From contig OX235262.1 in NCBI GenBank assembly GCA_944472135.2, positions 88,014,903 to 88,078,902 on the forward strand: a DNA stretch of 64,000 nucleotides. Reading direction: 5' to 3'. Shown piece after piece: positions 48,371 through 58,210 of the stretch. Source of the stretch: Trichobilharzia regenti (Eukaryota; Platyhelminthes; Trematoda; Strigeidida; Schistosomatidae). The first letter of the stretch is position 1, and each line of letters starts with the position of its first letter. Under the pieces are notes generated by a model. It did not search any database, had not been told where the DNA came from, and was given only the letters and a program-made list of their open reading frames with translations. The translations under genes were made by a program, and so were the position numbers.

Positions 48371-49790
48371 TAGGACCTTTACTGAAGTCTGTAAATTATT
48401 CACTCTTATAACAATCGTCTAAACAGTTGCAACTAGTATCAACTGAATGCTAATTTATTAAATATTAACACTTAATAAAACAAATAAAAGCGAATTTATC
48501 ATTTTGAAAATACTTTTGATATGACCTACATAAATGGTAAAAAAACTGTATTCCTAATAGTACAAAACATTTTAATATTTTTCATTCTTATTGCTTTACT
48601 TTTTCAGTTTGAATAATTAGGTCAATATTTCTGAAGAGAAGGAAATACGAAAGGCAAATTTGATAGTAATAATAATAATAATAAAAGACAAGAAGGTTAT
48701 TATGTTCCAATTTCAATAGTGACATATTATTGAGGAAGATAAATTCAAGATGTTTTCATGTCAATTAAGAGAAAGATTATTGGGTTTGTCACATAAATGA
48801 AGGTTAACATTTTGAAGATCATAACTGTAATGTGTTTGAGGAGGATGTCTCGGTGTATCTTATATTCTCATTTCCGTTAAAAAATTTCTGATGTCTAAAA
48901 GGGTGAACGAGTTCATTACATACAGTATGGAGTTAGAAAACGACGATCTGATTACAATATTAATACTTATTTGGATGTTTCGACTAACTTGGAAATTATT
49001 ATCTGTTTTTTCTGCCAGAATGTATATCATTGCTCTGACATTTGCATATCAAGTGTCCACTTGGTCCTTATTATTTGTCTTTGTCCCTGTTGAATCTCTA
49101 ATTTTAATGCGACTGATTGATAATCTGTTTTTGACAATATGATTAAGTTTGGGTGAGCCAGGATCATTCTGACCTTCGAGTGTCTGAGTGAATTGTTTGG
49201 CATGTGATTCTTGTTGACGGAGTTTCGATCCTAACTTGCTAGGAATATTCTTCTTAATTCTCAGGTACTTCCTGAGTCTGATTTTGCTTAATGATTCTGT
49301 TGTATTGTACTTGTTTTGTATCTGAAGTCTGATTTGCTCAATATAGCTGCCTAACGGCACTTTGAAGGCGATTTCGACTTTCGATGTTTACCATTCTGAA
49401 AGGAATCCGAAGTACTGAATCTAATGGAAATATCTTTGTGTTTGTTTTTAGTATCAGACATCCTTCCCAATAGATTTGGCTTTGTTTCTATCTTATGAGC
49501 TCTGCTCACTTTAATTTAATATGACTGTTTGCTGATTTGCCTACCTCAGCAGTGAATTTATTCTTCTTACAAGAAATTTCGTTATTATGAGATGTATAGA
49601 TCGTAATACATGAAGACAACTCATCATCTTTATGTTTTATTTCACCACGATTTTCTTACTATATTTGGTACTGGAGAGCTTCACTCCTGTTGATAACTAA
49701 AAGACTGTTGAAATAGTATTTGGTGTCGTTTTATTAAATGTTACAAGTTGTATTATGGTGGTGTAAGACAGACAGTGTGTGCCAACAAAT
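48371..49790. other. Intergenic, no gene seen
   Basis: AT-rich, with an AAT microsatellite at 48668-48685. The 103-codon minus frame at 49049-49360 is basic and Gln-rich and matches nothing I can name. Confidence 0.45.
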
Positions 49791-49794
49791 GTTA

Positions 49795-49963
49795 TTCTCA
49801 CATGTTCCCACAGTCCAGTTTGGCATTAGCAACAAAATACGATATATATCTGCTTGAACATTCTATTAGATGTTATAGGCAGAATACCTTCCCACAGTTG
49901 AATACTGCATCAGTAACAGAATACTATGTCTATTTGAACATTCTATATCACGGCGTTTGACTT
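49795..49963 (+). repeat. Two-copy tandem repeat, unit about 84 bp
   Basis: The segment starting CACAG at about 49809 is repeated from about 49893. Shared words include TTCCCACAG, GCATTAGCAACA/GCATCAGTAACA and TTGAACATTCTAT. The copies are diverged by substitutions. An open frame runs through both by chance. Confidence 0.6.
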
Positions 49964-50279
49964 AAATCGAAATCACACGCTGAGTGATTGGTTAACTAAT
50001 ATTTAAGCTGTAGATATACAAACAGCGGTTTGACCAATGATGGTTTTGTTGTTCGTATTATTGATGTTGATCTTGATATATTTCTTGTATAACAGTGGGA
50101 TCAATACGTTGATTGACGTCTTTTCCACCGCGAAGATAGAAACTAAGCTTTGAGGTCTAAATAACTAAGAGAATACCGTAATGAATTTTTTAAAATATTT
50201 GATTACAGCTTGATGCCACACCGTATTTTCGGTACAAGTATGGAATTTCAGCATATGATATCGGTAGCTCAAATTTTGC

Positions 50280-50380
50280 AGGCCGACCATAGGATATCTG
50301 GTGTGCGTCAGCAGGGGATCGAACCTCGGACCATGTGTATAATCGGCGAGAGTCCTAACCGCTGGGCTACCGACAAAATC
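50280..50380 (-). repeat. tRNA-derived SINE head (RTE-tailed family)
   Basis: Minus strand: GTCGGTAGCCCAGCGGTTAG (about 50376-50357) and GAGGTTCGATCCCCTGCTGA (about 50327-50308) are strong A and B boxes. The rest of the family body is missing. tRNA-prediction software might flag it, but the acceptor stem does not close. Confidence 0.7.
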
Positions 50381-50687
50381 TATGATTTTCTCATGGTCAC
50401 TGAGTAATATCTCAAGAGCAGAATGAATCTGTGTAAATAAAACAAATAATGTAACTGAAAAAAACACAAATACCAGTGAATTTACAGAACTATTTGCGTC
50501 AAGTAATATTTGCTTGATACAATTTCCCGAAAGAATGTTAACTAGCACAATACTTATGCAGATCGTATTCTTTTTCTTTAGCAAGAAAACTGATCTGAAT
50601 AATGATTATACGCCAGAGAGAGGTTAATTTTCAGTTGGTTGCTTGGAGCTTCGTTTTACTATATAATAATGTAAAATAACGCTACTA

Positions 50688-51160
50688 TACTATGGTGCTA
50701 CTATACGAATCAGAGACTTGGCTAGCGCGTCATAAAAAGCATCTCAAACAAACTTCAGGCCTTCATCAACAGTTGTCTTCACTCAGAACTCAAGATCAGA
50801 TGGCCGGCCAGAAAAGTCAGCAACAGGGTGGGATCTCTGGGAACGAACCAACCCAGCAGGATCCAACTGTGAAACAAATAGGCAGGAAGAAATGGAGATG
50901 GATTGGCTGGCCATACTCTGAGGAAACGAGCCATCAAGTGACATCTCTAGACAAGTTATTGCTCGAGTGGAACCCGAAAGGGAAGCAGCGAGTTGGTCGT
51001 CAGTGCAAGGGTGACTTGAGGAGGTCATGCGAGGAGGAGATGAAAGCGTGTGGGCAGACTTGGAGCGGGATGAAAAAGTTGGCAGAAAATCGAATGCAAT
51101 GGAGACGCGCAGCTGAAGCCCTATGTTCCTCAAGGAATTAAAGGATATAATAATAATAAT
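50688..51160 (+). pseudogene. RTE-clade retrotransposon, 3' end
   Basis: A 149-codon frame (50692-51141) begins at VLLYESETW and runs through RKKWRWIG, EWNPKGKQRVGRQCKGDLRR and CEEEMKACGQTW to EALCSSRN. The canonical 3' end and AATAATAATAAT tail follow. One or two internal frame changes relative to the 27-kb copy (near 50830) show decay. 5' truncated. Confidence 0.82.
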
Positions 51161-51589
51161 AAACATCGATAGCTATTGAAAGCCTGACCAGAAATATCCT
51201 CCACAATGCAAATGTTGTCTATGAATGCATTAACTACATAATTTTAAGAAAATTTTATTTTAAAAAGAACCTGTATTTCGAAGAATGGAATAACGAAGAA
51301 TTCATCATGTCGTTCCAACATCTACCGGAAGTCTCCTAATAACAATATTTAAAAGTTCTCCATCTAAAACATGTTTCATACATTAGTCGAAACACTTCAA
51401 AGTATTGCACATAAGTTCTGGAAGCAATCTGACTTAATAATAAAATAACAGAAGTTACAAATGGAGATTTATATACTCAGTGAATGAAAGAACAAAGCAT
51501 GAAGAATAAACTGGACTGGATAAAATGACGTCATTTTATGTCGTTGTATTTCTTCAAATTCAGGCACCCATAAACACTTTTAATATCAA

Positions 51590-51692
51590 TATAGTCATTT
51601 AATGTGGGGATGATGACTAGCAGGGAAATCCAGGATGCGGATTTCGTCCTATTTGGGACTCTTCATTTGAATGTACCTGCATTCCTCAGTGA
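51590..51692 (-). ncRNA. SM-alpha-type hammerhead ribozyme remnant, minus strand
   Basis: Minus strand reads TGCAGGTACATTCAAATGAA (51683-51664 region), then GAGTCCCAAATAGGACGAAA, then a TCCGCATCCTGGATTT block. This is nearly the known schistosome hammerhead in full, including the stem I 5' strand and loop (GCAGGTACAT). Stem II and GAAA are intact. The core box reads ATGAAGA, with C3 again replaced by A, so cleavage is probably lost. Confidence 0.8.
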
Positions 51693-51770
51693 GTGATGAT
51701 ATTCTCCCGCCAAAACGTTATCCATTCGACCATTTGGGCTATAAGAATCACCTTTTGTGCAACGGGTCAT

Positions 51771-51987
51771 ATTAATTATTTAATTGAATTTTAGATTTTC
51801 CCGTCATTGACTGAACTAAATGCGCACCCTGAATTCCACCACTAGTCCTCATCCACCAATTAAATTCTAATTACATGCCCAGACATCGTCAAACCATCTG
51901 CACACGAAGCCGACATATCAACATGAGACCAAGCACTTCGGTCCAATCAATCGGCGGGGAAATCTGAAATTCAATTAAATAATCAAT
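51771..51987. repeat. Inverted repeat (36-bp arms) around SM-alpha 3' remnant
   Basis: ATTAATTATTTAATTGAATT at 51771 is inverted at 51987-51952 (AATTCAATTAAATAATCAAT on plus). Inside, 51822-51860 (ATGCGCACCCTGAATTCCAC) is the 3' half of a hammerhead copy on plus. No GAAA box remains. Confidence 0.6.
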
Positions 51988-52073
51988 ATAGTTATTGGTC
52001 ATTAAAGATGAAGGACCTAATTATCAAGTGACTAAATAGCCTAATGTAGGGGACTAAATGTTGTTGCCAAACT

Positions 52074-52511
52074 CGATGGTATGTATACATGCAACTCTCC
52101 TACGTTGCAGAAACTGATAATGGAGAGATAGTTGGCTATGTCCTGGCTAAAATGGAAGAAGACCCAGAGGATGTTCCATATGGACACATTACATCTTTGG
52201 CTGTTAAACGGCCATACCGACGTCTGGGTATTGCTCAAACCCTAATGAATCTTGCATCACGAGCCATGGTAGAGAACTTTCACGCCAGATATGTCTCTTT
52301 GCACGTTCGGAAAAGTAACAGAGCTGCGCTAACGTTATACAAGAAGACACTACAATTTGTAGTTTCAGATATCGAACCTAAATATTATGCAGACGGTGAG
52401 GATGCTTATGCCATGAAGAGAGATCTTAAAACATTATGGGATAAGTACGGCCCTGCTGATGTTCCTTTTAAAGAAACAAAGGGAAAAAACGCTCAAACCC
52501 ACATAAATTAG
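52074..52511 (+). pseudogene. NAA10: N-alpha-acetyltransferase 10 (ARD1), 5'-truncated intronless copy
   Basis: In eukaryotes NAA10 is the catalytic subunit of the NatA complex, which acetylates protein N-termini co-translationally. This 140-codon frame carries the GNAT fold from its second strand on: [37 protein letters not shown], then the acetyl-CoA loop RRLGIAQTL (R/Q-x-x-G-x-A type), [16 protein letters not shown] and [18 protein letters not shown]. It aligns from about residue 37 of animal NAA10. The first ATG (52089) lies where the protein normally has Trp-Pro just before QLSY, and no AG acceptor sits at the break. The N-terminal strand and first helix are therefore missing, and it could not fold normally. 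The frame is otherwise uninterrupted. It is followed after two bases by an L23a-like frame. A retrocopy is the best reading; a genomic exon is the alternative. Confidence 0.8.
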
Positions 52512-52513
52512 GC

Positions 52514-52835
52514 ATGGCTCCGAAGGCTGCACCCTCAAAGCATGAGAAGAAAGCGAAGGATCAGTCTAAGAAGTCAAAGGATGATAAAAAGCTTCGAAAA
52601 AAGCACAAAAACCTCAAAATCACTTAGTGCTCTGAAGGGTGTTAAAGGCGGAAAGGTTGTTAAGTCTGGAAACAAAAAGTCGGCAGCTGCCCAAAAAGCT
52701 CTCAAAGCACAACGTGCTATAACGCTTGGTACACACACGAAGGGCAAGAAGAAAGTGATGTATACCACAAGGTTCAGGCGTCTGCAACCAATCAGATGAC
52801 TGCGCTTTTCTGCTTGCATAAGCTTTAATAATGTA
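52514..52835 (+). pseudogene. RPL23A: Ribosomal protein L23a (uL23), frameshifted and internally deleted
   Basis: The ATG at 52514 opens MAPKAAPSKHEKKAKDQSKK, a lysine/alanine-rich uL23 N-terminus. The frame is lost at about 52591 (single-base deletion) and hits TAG at 52625. Matching sequence continues in other frames: LKGVKGGKVVKSGNKKSAAA, then KALKAQRAITLGTHTKGKKK and VMYTTRFR (to about 52770), as in the N-terminal half of L23a. After that the sequence jumps to what looks like the extreme C-terminus (RL.ATNQMTAL, about 52770-52800). The conserved ribosome-binding core of roughly 60 residues is therefore missing. No introns and no poly(A) are visible. It cannot encode a working protein. Confidence 0.78.
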
Positions 52836-52889
52836 TGTGAAATATATATAAATACGTGTTGATTTTGGAGATGAAATGACAGTAGAGAT

Positions 52890-53640
52890 TTACTGCTGCT
52901 GCTGTTGGTGATGGTGCTGTTCGTGTACGGTTATACGATTATTTGATTGTATTGGTGTTTCAGAACGACATGGTGATTGATGCTGACCAAATGATTGTGT
53001 ACGAGTTGGTGGTGATAAGCGTGCATTCACAGCAGCACAAGCAGCTGCTGCCATACCTTCTGGAAGCCAGTGTCGAAGTTCACTGATAGCCTTCGAAAGT
53101 TCTTGAGCAGGCGTTTCAAGCAAAGCATTCGATGCAGACGGTACAGGGATGATGTTGGCTGACTTTGCAGTAGCAATTTGACTGGTATTTTGAAATTCAA
53201 TAAATTTGTTAATAGCATCTGATAATTGCTTGCTAGTTTCACTTAATTGCTTTGACAACTGTTCATTGAGTTCTCGACTACGCGTAAGCTCTAACTTGGT
53301 CTCAGCTAGCTGACATGACAGACCACTGACTAGGGTCTGCCAAACACTGATCAGATTTGACAAGCAAGTATCCATGCAACAAATCACAAGAGTAAAACCG
53401 TGACGGTTGTTGATCACCTGTATTACTGTATTCAGCGTATCGTCCAACCTCTGCCTGCGTGCAAGTCTTAGTGGGTCTTGTTCTACTGCATGCACTCCGT
53501 AAGCGACCTCAGGCAACTCAGACTCATCTTCTGGTCTCGATAACAAATCTGCCAAGACATTCTCACTTCCAGGAACGTGTGAGATCGTAAAATCGTACTC
53601 CTGAAGACACAACATCTACTGATGCAAGTGCTCTATCGGT
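52890..53640 (-). pseudogene. Chimeric frame: gypsy-type pol fragment plus coiled-coil/polyQ tail
   Basis: A 241-codon frame (53615-52890). Its first 70 residues are Ty3/gypsy RNase H end and linker: LQEYDFTISHVPGSENVLAD, LLSRPEDE, and LRLARRQRLDD at the integrase start. The Trp expected just upstream of the ATG is a TAG stop. After about residue 78 the character changes to a coiled coil (LAETKLELTRSRELNEQLSK and following heptads), a SELRHWLPEGMAAAACAAVN segment, and a HEQHHHQQQQQ end. I do not recognise this second part; it looks like the 3' end of a cellular gene. Whether it is one protein or an accidental in-frame fusion is open; I favour an accident. Confidence 0.6.
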
Positions 53641-53644
53641 AACA

Positions 53645-56326
53645 GATGATATGTTGTCTCAGCAAGAGAAAAATGCTTCAAACAGTCAGTATTATTTTCA
53701 GCATATAATTATTCATGTAAATCTATCTGAGTCTACAATGACTGGTAGTCTTGTTTGTCAGCTTTATGTGAATGAAACGCATTCAGGTGCTAAGCAGAAA
53801 TTGCATTACTCGATGACGTCTGTTGAACAAAGTCAAACACGAAGTTTATTCACTTTGAATGAATACACAGGTGAACTACGCGTCAGTGGACTATTGGATT
53901 TTGAAACTGTTAAAAAGCATTATCTCTTGATTGCTGTCCGTTATTCCAGTTTACGTTCATATACATCGTATGCAACTATTTATATCAATATATTAGATGT
54001 CAATGAATATGCACCACAATTTTTTGGTTTATACATCCCTTCAAAGTTAGAAAGTCATCATATCAATGTATTGGATAATGATTTAGAGTTTCAAAATTTA
54101 GGCACTTTTACATTTTATATATCAGGATTGAATCCTGTGAATAGTTCGGTGGGTTGTGTTACAGCATATGATCCAGATTCTGATGAAAATGGAAAAATCG
54201 TGTATAGCATCGTAAAAGGTGATACTTCTGATTTCTTCGCTATTGAACCACTGAATGGATGTATAATACTAGCCAAATCACTTCTTCCTAATTATGCCTA
54301 TTCAACAACCGGTTGAGAGTTTATCTCCGGGCTTAGCTCCAAACTATTCGTTCGAACTCATCGTCTGATTGTTTCTGCAAGTGATCAAGGCGCGCCTGTA
54401 TCGAAAACCAATCATACACAAGTAAATATTCATATTGTCCCTGGTCCAGGTGGTATTGATGCCCCAGCGCTCGTTTCGCCTCAGATAGTGTACTCCATTT
54501 ATCCATATATGAAAATGTTCCGCCTTATACAGTGTTAGCACCAATAATGCGTCAACTTACTCCTGATTCTGCTATTCCTGGTTTTGTTGCATTTCGACTT
54601 GTCAGAGGTGAAGCAATAAATGTTTTGCCGGATTCTTTAGCGAATTCAAATATTTCTATGGATTTATTTCATGTCACCATTGATACAGGTTTGTTAATGA
54701 CGCTAGTCAGACTAGATCGAGAAAGACATGGGGAATTTCATCGTCTTGTTGTTGAAGTTATCGGTACTGGTGGTGGTATACGGAATATGTTCTACGATCG
54801 TTTAACTATTCAAGTACGAATTCTTGATTTAAATGATAACCCACCGAAAATTATTGGTCCTAGTCGTATGATCGGTTGGATTTCAGAGGATGCCCCATTG
54901 GTACTATGATCGTTGGTCATTGTATAGACGATAATTTAGTGACTACTTGTGATCCAGGTTATATTGGTCCAATTGCTTTGAAAGCGATCGATTTCGATGT
55001 GGGTATAAACGCAAAACTTGTTTATAGACTTGTTGGCCCGCAGTCGGGCAGTAATCATCAGTTATTTGTTATCGATAATTCAACTGGAGTATTACGTTTA
55101 TCGGATCATGCATCATTATTGGATCGGGAGATGAAAGCACGCTATGATTTTATGATTGAAGTTAGTGATTCTGGTAAACCGTCGCTTACTGCTGATCATT
55201 TAATAAGAATTAGTGTTGAAGTGACAGATGTAAATGATAGTCCACCGATTTTTACAGATCCTTACTACCTACAGTCTACACTACTTCTCCCGACTTATCC
55301 AAATGAATTAGTTCTACAAATTAAAGCAGAAGATCCTGATTTGAATGACTCGGTTCATTATTATCTTGTCGGTGGTGATGGTGTTGAACACTTCACTCTG
55401 GATGAAAATACTGGCCTTTTACATGTTGCACCAAATTCGAGTCTTTCAGAGATCATCATCAACACACCTACATCTTTTCTGTCAAGAGATCAAACTTTTT
55501 TCCTACACATTGAAGCTTGGGATAGTCATAAACTGATTGCGCATATCAGTCGTTCAAATGTCACTATTTATGTGCGTAGTGTACATCCTATGCGTGAATC
55601 CAAACCGCTTATTCTTGATCCTGTGGATGGTTTACATGTTGAGGTTAAAGAGCATTATGTTGGTTCAGATGGATATGTTGTTTATGTCCCAGAAGATATT
55701 CCTGAAGGTGCTTATATAACAACATTGTTGGCTACTGATAGAGATGAAGGCAGGAATGCATTTATCAGGTATAGTTTATTTGGGAAACAAGAGAGTAGTG
55801 CGACATTTATCATACTGACCAGCTTACTGGTGTTGTACGTTTAGCTGCAGGATGTGATTTGAGAAGAGGTGCTCGCACACATGTACTTACTGTTTGGGCT
55901 ATGGATCAGGGTGCATCACAATTATACGCTAATATATCATTCATTGTACACGTGTTGTCTGTAAAAGTGAATGTTTTCCCACCGCGTTTTACAAAACATC
56001 CAGCTCTTTTTAGTGGATGGATACAAGAAAATCAGCCTTCTGGAAGTTTTGTTTATTCAGAACGTAGTCTAAAATCTAAGCTGAAGTTAGATGCAATGGA
56101 TTCTGAGGGTTTAAATGTTTTCTATACTATAATCGGCGGTTCAGGATTCGGTTTGTTCAATATAGACAACGATGGTTATGTATACAGCATGAGAGAACTA
56201 GACGCTGAGGCTGTACAAGATGAAGACGGATATTGGTTGGTTGTTTACGCTGTGGAATCTTTTCATCATGCGAGACGATCGAGATCTAATCCTCAAATGT
56301 TGCGAATCGACAACAAGCTTACATAA
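53645..56326 (+). pseudogene. Protocadherin/cadherin-repeat fragment with four lesions
   Basis: Cadherins are calcium-dependent adhesion proteins. The sequence encodes about six extracellular cadherin repeats. Linker motifs are DVNEYAPQF (about 53995), DLNDNPPKI (about 54825) and DVNDSPPIF (about 55226). Mid-repeat motifs are AYDPDSDENGKIVYSI, AIDFDVGINAKLVYRL, AEDPDLNDSVHYYL and ATDRDEGRNAFIRYSL. Lesions are an in-frame TGA at 54314-54316 (same frame resumes), a two-base change at about 54505 in a TATAT run, a one-base loss at about 54893 in a C run, and a one-base loss at about 55808 in a T run. No introns, signal peptide, transmembrane segment or cytoplasmic tail are present, and it stops at 56326. 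It could be a retrocopy, one giant exon of a dead paralogue, or a real exon with assembly errors; three of the four lesions lie in simple sequence. Confidence 0.78.
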
Positions 56327-56925
56327 AGATTAAATAATTTAGTCAACAGGGATAAAAGAATAGTCCATTTGGTGGGAATCACATTGTCAGAGTAAATTAG
56401 ACTTAACAAAATTACCGAAAAAATAAGAAATTTAAAGTAACGCAAAGTATATTTATCATTGTAAGGCAAGATTAACACCTACTTTCTTCTGAATGCATAA
56501 GTTCGATTGTAATAATGATGATAATAATAACGTCTTTATACTGGACAGTATTTATAAAATGTACAGGATTTTTAGATGAGTCCATTGCATGATATCTTCC
56601 CTTTGTAATATACCTTCAAGTAAAATATTAATTGACAGTATATCCTGTGATACAACAGTCTATGTGCTGAAGTACTAACCACTTCGTGGTGATATATCTG
56701 CTTTGTTTCCTTCAAGTTATTCACAACACATTTTGAGACTCAAGGACATAACTGAAAAAAATTGTCCTCACACTCATTGGGACACGTTGCCACCTACGAT
56801 CAAATCATTCCTCAAGTTTAGTAGGAACTTGCGAATCTGAAGCTTGTATACATTTTAAATACACACAAGAGTAGATAATACCATCAGAGGTCATACCTTA
56901 ATCGATTAAAACAACCTGAACTAGA
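56327..56925. other. Intergenic, no gene seen
   Basis: AT-rich; an ATAATAATAA patch at 56517-56532. Nothing recognised. Confidence 0.5.
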
Positions 56926-56929
56926 GAAA

Positions 56930-57335
56930 ATATATGAAACAGAGAGAAGGAAGTTTTTGGTAGACCAAGTTTAAGAAGTCCGCCAAGGCAGTTGCTTTGT
57001 GATATGCAGTATACTCCAGCTGCCCTGAACGTATCTTAAAAGGATTTTAGTGCATCGATTTCATGATCACTATCTGATGAGTAGTTAGCGATCGCACAAC
57101 TAAGGACATCTGCACCTTTAAACAGTCATTTTTTTAGTGTGTGTTTGGATGTGCGGTCACAATCCTTTTTTTCTGTCTCTCCAATATATATGCTTTGGCA
57201 CATACGTGTTAACTGATATATGTAGTTTGAATTAACATAAAAGGAGGACTTGCCAATCTTAGATTGTCTCTCTGGTGCTTTGCTGTTTAATGGTAGTAGC
57301 TTTATCAAGTTAAAAATTAGACAATTATTCACATA
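56930..57335 (-). pseudogene. Penelope-like element, GIY-YIG C-terminal fragment
   Basis: The minus-strand 68-codon frame (57332-57126) holds IYQLTRMCQSIYIGETEKKD (about 57220-57160), with YIG intact and then SKHTLKK. Past a break the terminal motifs follow: ALKSF-like near 57040, and LADFLNLVYQKLP in the position of the AEA..KRLKP motif (about 56990-56950). A close relative of the fragment at 30.1 kb. Confidence 0.75.
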
Positions 57336-57940
57336 ACTTCAGTATATAAATAGATATATGGTAACTCAATTATGGTTTATTTGTTATATTTTCGTTGCGA
57401 ACCAGCATCACTGAAACCAGAGAACACTGGACACATGTTTCATCCTACTTTGGGACAAAATGATCTGAATATCAAATATAACTCACTCTGAGTTGTTGAG
57501 TAAATAAACTGATAAAGGTAACAATATTTGTAGATTTTAAGTTTGTTTAACATACTCAGGAATACCATGATGCTGAATTTATTATAGGCTCTTCTTATCT
57601 ATTTCGATGCTTGCGACCTTCATGAAAAACCAACTCTGTGATTCATGTTTTTGGAGTGACTTCTCGATTATGCTAATGTTCTTATCTATTTATAGGAATA
57701 AAATTCCCTGAAGAGTTCTTTTTCACTACTTGAACACATGGTGTTATTTTAAAATTCACACAGTTATCAAGTTTAACAATCTTTATCGAATCATTCACCT
57801 AACAAATCAGAGTGGAATCATTTAGAAGAACTGTGATTGAATTATCATATATATGTACTTGAGATTTCTCAAGTTCGTGTTCAATTTTTACGTCGACAAC
57901 ACTGTTACAGTTAAATGACAAAGCAACAATGAAAACAATA
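57336..57940. other. Intergenic with a weak SM-alpha-like scrap
   Basis: Around 57400-57480 on minus is a decayed SM-alpha-like 3' portion (TTTTGTCCCAAAGTAGGATG, then AAACATGTGTCCAGTG). The rest is AT-rich without recognised features. Confidence 0.45.
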
Positions 57941-57949
57941 TAATACTGG

Positions 57950-58210
57950 CTAGGGGTCGCGCTATGTCATGAATTGGCAGAAGTTAGAATTTATGGGCTG
58001 GCCATTGGATCGGGTCCCAGTGGCTTAATGGTCTACGAGTTCGCCTTGTAACCAGAAGGTCCTGGGTTCGAACTTTGTTGGCTAGTGCGTACTTCTGAAG
58101 AGTCCCAGATAGCTAGAACGAAACGGATGTCGGTACCCCCAGGTTTTCCGATGGTTCTCTAACTTATGTCAGCTCATGATGAAATCCCGTAACCAACCGA
58201 ATCCCTACAA
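57950..58210 (+). repeat. SM-alpha-like SINE, near full length
   Basis: The most complete copy. It has a leader (GGGGTCGCGCTATGTCATGA), an A-box-like CCAGTGGCTTAATGGTCTAC and B-box GGTCCTGGGTTCGAACTTTG (about 58058). The hammerhead remnant CTTCTGAAGAGTCCCAGATA..GAACGAAAC (about 58093-58125) keeps the CUGAAGA and GAAA boxes but has a disrupted stem II. The 3' part CAGGTTTTCCGATGGTTCTC leads to about 58210. Activity is doubtful. Confidence 0.75.

Noticed and set aside
49049..49360. 103-codon basic minus-strand frame as a gene or PLE N-terminus
   Set aside because: No recognisable motif, and composition is compatible with a chance frame.
50300..50376. tRNA gene candidate on minus strand (also near 23750-23800 and 25234-25300)
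   Set aside because: A and B boxes are good, but acceptor and anticodon stems do not close and each belongs to a dispersed SINE family.
52574..52819. 81-codon hydrophobic minus-strand frame
   Set aside because: Antisense of the lysine-rich L23a copy, which explains its Phe/Leu richness.
52074..56326. Assignment of the window to a W sex chromosome
   Set aside because: The pattern of degenerate gene fragments is suggestive, but nothing in the sequence itself shows sex linkage.
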